Assembly (NCBI GenBank): GCA_035222895.1
Contig: JAVYIG010007443.1
Location: 1 to 64,000, forward strand
Direction of reading: 5' to 3'
Length of the DNA: 64,000 nt
Origin: Strongylocentrotus droebachiensis
Taxonomy: Eukaryota; Echinodermata; Echinoidea; Camarodonta; Strongylocentrotidae
A program made the position numbers and the translations under genes. Positions within the stretch are counted from its first letter, which is position 1, and each line of letters opens with the position of its first letter. The notes beneath the pieces are model-generated. The model saw only the letters and a program-made list of their open reading frames with translations, was not told the origin of the DNA and made no database searches. This document shows, in pieces, positions 58,859-64,000 of the stretch.

Positions 58859-60634
58859 AGTTATATGATAGTGTACTCATAATAATCCATTGGGACAATC
58901 AGATAATTCATCACCTTTTCTATTACTCAATAAAGCATTCTCATTATTGACCAAATCTCTACAGAAAACCTTCTAGATTTGCTCTTATATAATAACCATT
59001 TCACACACGTGACTCTAAAAGGGTACGTTTGCTTGCTTTATGATAAAGTAATAATGTGATGAGGACATAGGACAATGAATACCTAATGAATCTTGGAAAC
59101 AATTTTGTAAAACTTGAATTTAAATTCTTTCTATTCAACAACTGATTTTCTTCGGTTTGGATTACATAGTTTACATCATGCTTTGGCATCACATTTACAA
59201 AGCATATTAGAGACTGCACTTCGTCATCATATATTTCAATCAGATTCTTCTTTTTTTCCACTTTTCATTGTGATGTTAATAGTGTTCCACGCATGTTCAA
59301 TTTCACATTTCATGAACCCCTTTGAATTCAGGAAGTAAGATTAGTTTTTCCTTGTCCAAAAGTATTAGAATTTGTGGTGCTATAAACCACCTACAGTTCT
59401 GAGTATGTTAACGTAGTTTAATATAATTTAATATAGTTTAGTATATTTTGATGTAGTTTAAATTTTTTGAGTAAGTAATTTGATCTAATTAAAGGTAAAA
59501 TAATGTAAATTAGTAATTTAGTTAGATTAGTTTTTAATATAATTTAAGTTCTTAAACATGTAGTGTAATGTAGTAAATAGTAATGTAGTTTGATATAAAC
59601 TTTAATTGGTAGATAATATTAAATTTAGTACATTTACTTGATGAATCTTAAACCTTAAAGAACTGTGGGTGGTTTACACTGTTTTAAGTTTGTATCTAAT
59701 ATTTTTGAATAACGAAAAGTTTGTCTTCCTTCATGAAATTCAAAATTGGGTTCACGGATTGTAAAATTAGATGTCACTGAACACTTTTTGCATCACAAAA
59801 AAAACAATAGAAAGGTTCCTTCGTCACTCATAATTAATTTGAGGGAGTGACTTACATTCAATAACCTCTATTAAACTCTGCGCAAGATCCATATAAATTT
59901 GGGGAAAACACACTTAATTGATAAATACATATATTTTACTTTAACCTATGTCTAGGTAACTTCATGTTTCAGAAGCAGGTGTTAGAGAATTAAACTGCTA
60001 GATTTGTGGTATATTACATTGATAGACAGCAACAAATACATCGCTGATTCATCAATTATCAAACATGCTTACAAGGGTGAAAGAGAGAAAAATAAAAGGC
60101 ATTTAAACTTCCCATTTTGAAGTGCTTCAAAAATAATGATTGATAGGACATAATTTTTTTGAATAGGGAGCTCCCACTTTTAATTCATTATGCACTCTGT
60201 GCAAATCTCATGCACTTCAGAATGAATAGTTTTCATGCCAGGTATACACGAGGTGGTTCAACAAAGCATACCTATATATGCATGAAATCACCATTGTTCT
60301 CCCAAAGCAACAAAATATTTTTTAATGGGATAAGAATAATCTAATACTTGCTTCACATAATATGAATTGAAAACATGCTTCATATGATATGAGAAAAAAA
60401 TGTAGGCCTTCAAAATATTTTAAATACTCAAATCATTACCTTTTAAAAAAAATAATGGAATCTAAATTGTTGCATTTTAAATTGTATAAAGGAAATATGT
60501 GTACTTTATTTCCCGTATATATTTCCCGATCTCATTCAAGATTATAAAGCAAGCCTTCTACAAGACTAAAAAGTAAAATTACAAAGAGACTTCTACTAGT
60601 TTCTACCTTTGTTATCAACTCAGGAGAGGCTTAA
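58859..60634. other. A+T-rich DNA separating two satellite blocks
   Basis: No gene recognised. It contains the candidate MITE at 59385-59674. From about 60590, satellite-like sequence (TTTGTTATCAACTCAGGAGAGGC) returns as the left flank of the TTAA element. The short open frames have no known motif. Confidence 0.45.
59385..59674. mobile_element. Candidate MITE, TA-flanked
   Basis: Inverted ends AACCACCTACAGTTCT (59385-59400) and AGAACTGTGGGTGGTT (59659-59674) match with one mismatch and are both bordered by TA (59383-59384 and 59675-59676). The interior is extremely A+T-rich, with TAGTTTAATAT-like words repeated, and has no coding capacity. Length 290 bp. The TA duplication would suggest Tc1/mariner, but TA is common here, so boundaries are tentative. 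Confidence 0.6.
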
Positions 60635-61185
60635 AGGAGCTACACAAAGAAAATTTACTAAAAACTGATAATTAGAACAAATTACATATGGATGGAAAGA
60701 TTTTCTCTTGAAAAACACGAATAATTTGCTGAGAAATCATATAGATATCGTCGAAAGGCGTAAAATGCAATTTTTCAAGATCCTTCTTAGACCCCAAGCG
60801 CCCCCGAACGTAAGCCAAACACACGAGCGTAGCGAGCTCTGAATAGTGACGTCACACCCTGGACAAACAGCTCGGTACCGGCTGCTAGCTTCCGCTTGGT
60901 CTGTCTAGCTGCAGACCAAGCGGAAGCTAGCAGCCTTTTTTTAACAGCCGTGTCCAGGGTGTGACGTCACAATAGTGACGTCATACAACTACGACAAAAT
61001 ACGAAAAAATACGAATAGGCAGTAAATCTGGATCTCAAAACTAACATTTTTTAAAGTTGATTTCTGCGGGCCCCAAACATATTTTGAAGAGGAAATTTGT
61101 TGTATTTGATTAGTAAGGCTTTCCCTTCGCAATGATATGAATTTTGCATCAATTCAATACACTTTTGCTTCTTGGTGTGACTCCT
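60635..61185. mobile_element. TTAA-flanked non-autonomous element inserted in satellite
   Basis: Ends AGGAGCTACACAAAG (60635) and CTTGGTGTGACTCCT (ending 61185) are imperfect inverted repeats. TTAA borders both sides (60631-60634 and 61186-61189). The left flank (TCAACTCAGGAGAGGC) and right flank (CACTTGCCCATAATATC) both look like the A half of the big satellite, as expected for an insertion into it. No transposase is encoded. TTAA duplication is the hallmark of piggyBac-type elements; the assignment is inference. A strong palindrome lies inside at 60847-60969. Confidence 0.7.
60847..60969. repeat. Nested perfect palindrome with TGACGTCA ends
   Basis: Outer arms TGACGTCACACCCTGGACA (60847-60865) and TGTCCAGGGTGTGACGTCA (60951-60969) are exact reverse complements. 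Inside them, 24-base arms at 60880-60903 and 60912-60935 are also exact reverse complements around an 8-base loop. A third TGACGTCA is at 60976-60983. TGACGTCA is the consensus CRE/CREB site. A very stable hairpin is possible in RNA or single-stranded DNA. Confidence 0.95.
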
Positions 61186-61189
61186 TTAA

Positions 61190-61957
61190 GTCTGCACTTG
61201 CCCATAATATCTGTTTTATCCTGTAGGCTTGGCTTGCCCTGTGCTGTGTCAAGTGTCTTAGATTCCTCATTTGTTAATTAATACATCTTTTGTTTGTATT
61301 AAACTCATGGGAGGATAATATTACAACTCTTCAAACCACCCCCAACAAAAATGCCTCAAGGCAGGAGAGACAAAATGGGTTGGGCAGGGTCAGTTTTAAA
61401 AATCACATGATAGAAATGATAGATAGAAAATGGGTCACACTGACTTGACTTGTTGGTCACCCTAACAGATCTTGCCTTGCCTATATCTAAATGCTTCACT
61501 TGCCCATTATATCTACCTTGTCCTGTAGGCTTGGTTTGCCCTGTGCTGTGTCAGGTGTTTGAGATTTCCTCGTTTTCTGATTTAAACATCTCCGGGAGGT
61601 GGGGGTAGGCGGTGAAAATCTGAAGAGAAGAGACAAAAAGGGTTTAATAGGCAGGGTCAATTTAAAAATCACATGATTAAAAAAGATAGATAGAAAATGG
61701 GTCACACTGCCTTGTCTTGTGGGTCACCTTAACAGAGCTCGACTTGGCTTGCCCTAAGCCATTTCAAATGTCTGAGGTTCCTTTTTTTCTAATTCATACA
61801 TCTTTTATCATGATTGATGTTAAACTCAGGGGAGGCTAAAATCTTCAATTTTAGCCGGCCAGGCTCCCTCCGGGATGCAACCCTAGCTTGAATCTGTATG
61901 GGCTGTGAAGGGGGAAACCCTGTTTCAGCCCTAGGATCAAGTGGCTTCGGCTCCTGG
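61190..61957. repeat. Dimeric A-B satellite, outlying block
   Basis: One B half, a diverged A/B mixture and one good A half (AATTTTAGCCGGCCAGGCTC at 61848-61867, GGGGGAAACCCTG nearby). The A half stops after GGCTTCGGCTCCTGG at 61957, where unrelated sequence begins. These units keep an intermediate form (GCCCTGTGCTGTGTCAAGTG) that helps show A and B are related. Confidence 0.88.
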
Positions 61958-62809
61958 CTTTTTTATGACATATATTTATGTCATGTTTAATTTCTGCCCA
62001 AGCGACATTTGCTCAATTCCTTTTTTCTGTCAGAGATATGGGATTAAGACATATGGCTTTCAATTGCAATTTAGGTTTTAGGCTGTAGGTTAGTTTAGAT
62101 TTGTTGAACAGCATTAATTTTGTTCCCGATAGTATGCCAGGAACGGGTAAACAACCCCAGTACTTGAATTCCTGCATTAGATCTACAGGTGTTCATTTCC
62201 GATAAATACGTTAGACAATAGACTTTTTGGGGGGGACTTGACATTCTCGCGGTGCTGTAGGCTCCTCTCATTTTCTTCGGTACCTAGTTAAAATCACTCT
62301 ATATATATTGTGCTTTGTCATTGGTTATATTTAAATTAAATTTATAACTCCTTTCTCCATTGGTAGATTGAACTGGTCTAGAGGTCAGGTAATTTTATAT
62401 ATCCCATCTTGTGATTGGTTGTCTTCATAAGGGTTCTCCTGATTGGCTAATAAGATCATGTGATTTGTAAGCCTTTTCGGGTGCCTGAGTATGTAAATGC
62501 CATGTGAGGTATTTTGTAGCTCAGTTTATTTCATTCCGTTCAATCTATAGGGCCACCCATCCTCTGAGAGGATCAGCTATTTTAAAAAGTCGTTAAATAA
62601 ATAATCTTTGTTTGAACTACTGGAGCTTCGGCTCACTTGATATAGATAATTAAGTGGACTTCAACTGTATATCCGAGCTTCTTTCGTTTTCATTTTGTTT
62701 ATAAACTCGTTGTCACCGACCCATTACGGGCCCAGTTGGCAAACCAGTTTACTAACTGGTAGTATGTCTTTAACATTTTGTCAACACAATGAACCTCTTG
62801 CCATGGGTA
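61958..62809. other. LTR- or promoter-like stretch, no coding sequence
   Basis: Four ATTGG/CCAAT-type words (near 62322, 62361, 62414, 62439) lie upstream of an AAATAAATAATC polyadenylation-like word near 62596. This arrangement resembles an LTR (U3-R-U5) or a Pol II promoter with a short leader. I did not find matching terminal sequences or a target duplication. Part of 62776-62808 is the inverted counterpart of ~443-473. Confidence 0.25.
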
Positions 62810-62912
62810 TAGGCCAAATAAAAAGGAAGAAAAGATAATTATCTTAAATATGAATTTAGATATACATGTATATACAAAGAATGCATTCCAGTTATTTATA
62901 TCTCATGATTAA

Positions 62913-63222
62913 CTCCAGGGAGCTCCGCCGCCGAAGGTGTCGGAGCTCCAGATCCTAAACCGGGAAAAGATTCAAACAGCGGGTTTGGTCCTTTTTGGGG
63001 TGAAATCTAAAAGAGTTGTAATTAAAATTTAGACTTACAATGTTTTTCGACTCCTGGTTGACCGGATGCCCAGAGGAATAAAACAACATTGCAAGCCTAC
63101 GTTTAAATACCGGTAACTACTTTTTTAGATTTCCAAAAAAATAGGACCAAACCCGCTGTTGAAATAATTTCCCAGTTCGGGATCTGGAGCTTCAACGCCT
63201 TTGGCGGCGGAGCTCCCTGGCG
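62913..63222. mobile_element. TTAA-flanked MITE with ~100-bp inverted arms
   Basis: A 310-bp element bordered by TTAA on both sides (62909-62912 and 63223-63226). Terminal sequence CTCCAGGGAGCTCCGCCGCC on the left pairs with GGCGGCGGAGCTCCCTGGCG on the right with one mismatch. The inverted similarity continues imperfectly for about 100 bp (AGCGGGTTTGGTCCT versus AGGACCAAACCCGCT), leaving a ~98-bp middle. G+C-rich ends contrast with the A+T-rich surroundings. No coding capacity. piggyBac-type by the TTAA rule (inference). Confidence 0.8.
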
Positions 63223-63254
63223 TTAATATGCATATGACTAGATGCATATGACTG

Positions 63255-64000
63255 TAATTGTGTCTACGCACGATGATGTGTATATGTACAGCAGGGCAGC
63301 TGTGAGATTATTTGTGTACAACTATACGTCTACGGACATCTTTTGTATCTCATCTATTCATTATGTAAACAAATATATATTTTTGATGTAATTGTATCAA
63401 CGCACGATGATATGTATATGTACAGCAGGGCAGCTGGAAACCCTGTGTGAGATTATTTGTGTACAACTAAATATATGTGCAAAATTGACGAAGACTTATA
63501 TCTTAATCTATCTCACATGAAATAACGGACAAAAAAATACAAACAAAATTCAAAATAAAGAAAAAGTAAAAAAAAGAAAGGTGTTTTTACAATAAAGGGA
63601 ACAGCAGGCCATTTACCTGCATTTATATTTATTAATTTTTTCATACATTTTTTGTATTTATCTATTTTTTGTGGGGTTTTTTTCACAAAAAAGTGAGTGT
63701 CCAAGTGAACGTGAGAAAGGATTGGTAGCTCTTCTCTTCCTTTTTATTTGGCCTAAGTACATCTCCAGTATCTCATCTATTCATTATGTAAACAAATATT
63801 TATTTTTGATGTAATTGTGTCTACACACGATGATATGTATTTCTTCTTCTTCTTCTTCTTCTTCTTCCAGTATAGTACTTGTGTCTACGGACATCTTTTG
63901 TTCCTCATCTATTTATTATGTAAACAAATATATATTTTTGATGTAATTGTGTCTACGCACGATGATTGATATGTATATGTACAGCAGGGCAGCTGTGAGA
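63255..64000. repeat. ~134-bp tandem repeat, interrupted, running off the window
   Basis: GTAATTGTGTCTACGCACGATG and TACAGCAGGGCAGCTG recur at 63255, 63389, 63811 and 63944, i.e. spacing 134, 422 and 133 bp. The 422-bp gap holds unrelated A-rich sequence (63480-63770). Another unit is interrupted by a (TTC)n insertion at 63839-63868. The array continues past the right edge. Confidence 0.85.
63839..63868. repeat. (TTC)n microsatellite
   Basis: About nine to ten TTC trinucleotides inside a 134-bp repeat unit. Confidence 0.95.

Noticed and set aside
62515..62560. tRNA-like TAGCTCAGTT and GTTCAATCT words
   Set aside because: A- and B-box-like words are present, but no cloverleaf stems form, so neither a tRNA gene nor a convincing SINE head.

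Overview
The window is eukaryotic, repeat-dominated intergenic DNA from an animal genome. It is AT-rich. It carries several satellite families, decayed LTR and non-LTR retrotransposons, short inverted-repeat transposons (MITEs), a probable tRNA-derived SINE and many microsatellites. I see no intact host protein-coding gene, no bacterial-type operon and no functional rRNA or tRNA gene. The element repertoire (Ty3/gypsy of the K02A2.6/Mag type, an I/Jockey-like LINE with RNase H) and the frequent AGGCCT words fit a marine invertebrate, possibly an echinoderm or relative. That placement is a guess.

Layout: 1-300 is a CACCAG-rich minisatellite. 641-8757 is a ~160-bp satellite, old and diverged on the left and highly homogenised at 5321-8340. 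It is interrupted at 3101-3894 by a foldback MITE with a TA target duplication. 8761-20372 holds three head-to-tail copies of one broken Ty3/gypsy-like element (minus strand). Each copy has three internal tandem-repeat loci in different states of expansion: a 90-bp unit (7, 12 and 1 copies), a 77-bp unit taken from the pol region (1, 1 and 41 copies) and a ~15-bp unit in gag (about 7, 7 and 10 copies). This is the most unusual structure in the window.

20373-29880 is mostly single-copy DNA. It holds microsatellites, a degenerate tandem repeat (23570-24500), a tRNA-derived SINE (24962-25200), an inverted pair of a ~91-bp dispersed repeat and a few sequences that look like exons of an unidentified, possibly non-coding, plus-strand transcript. 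29888-33721 is a second, decayed Ty3/gypsy element (minus strand: gag, protease, RT, RNase H, integrase). 34555-39821 is an almost full-length non-LTR retrotransposon (minus strand: ORF1 with three zinc knuckles; ORF2 with endonuclease, RT, RNase H and a terminal Cys/His motif) broken by several frameshifts.

40860-58858 is a large satellite whose ~540-bp unit is a dimer of two diverged ~270-bp halves. It is organised into higher-order repeats, including a nearly perfect 2,646-bp tandem duplication and a 1,385-bp unit present three times. The same satellite resumes at 61190-61957. The DNA between carries a probable TA-flanked MITE (59385-59674) and a TTAA-flanked element (60635-61185) that contains a strong palindrome. 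The right end has an LTR- or promoter-like stretch, another TTAA-flanked MITE (62913-63222) and a ~134-bp tandem repeat running off the window. The shared theme is tandem amplification, with mobile elements serving both as insertions into satellites and as the raw material for new ones.
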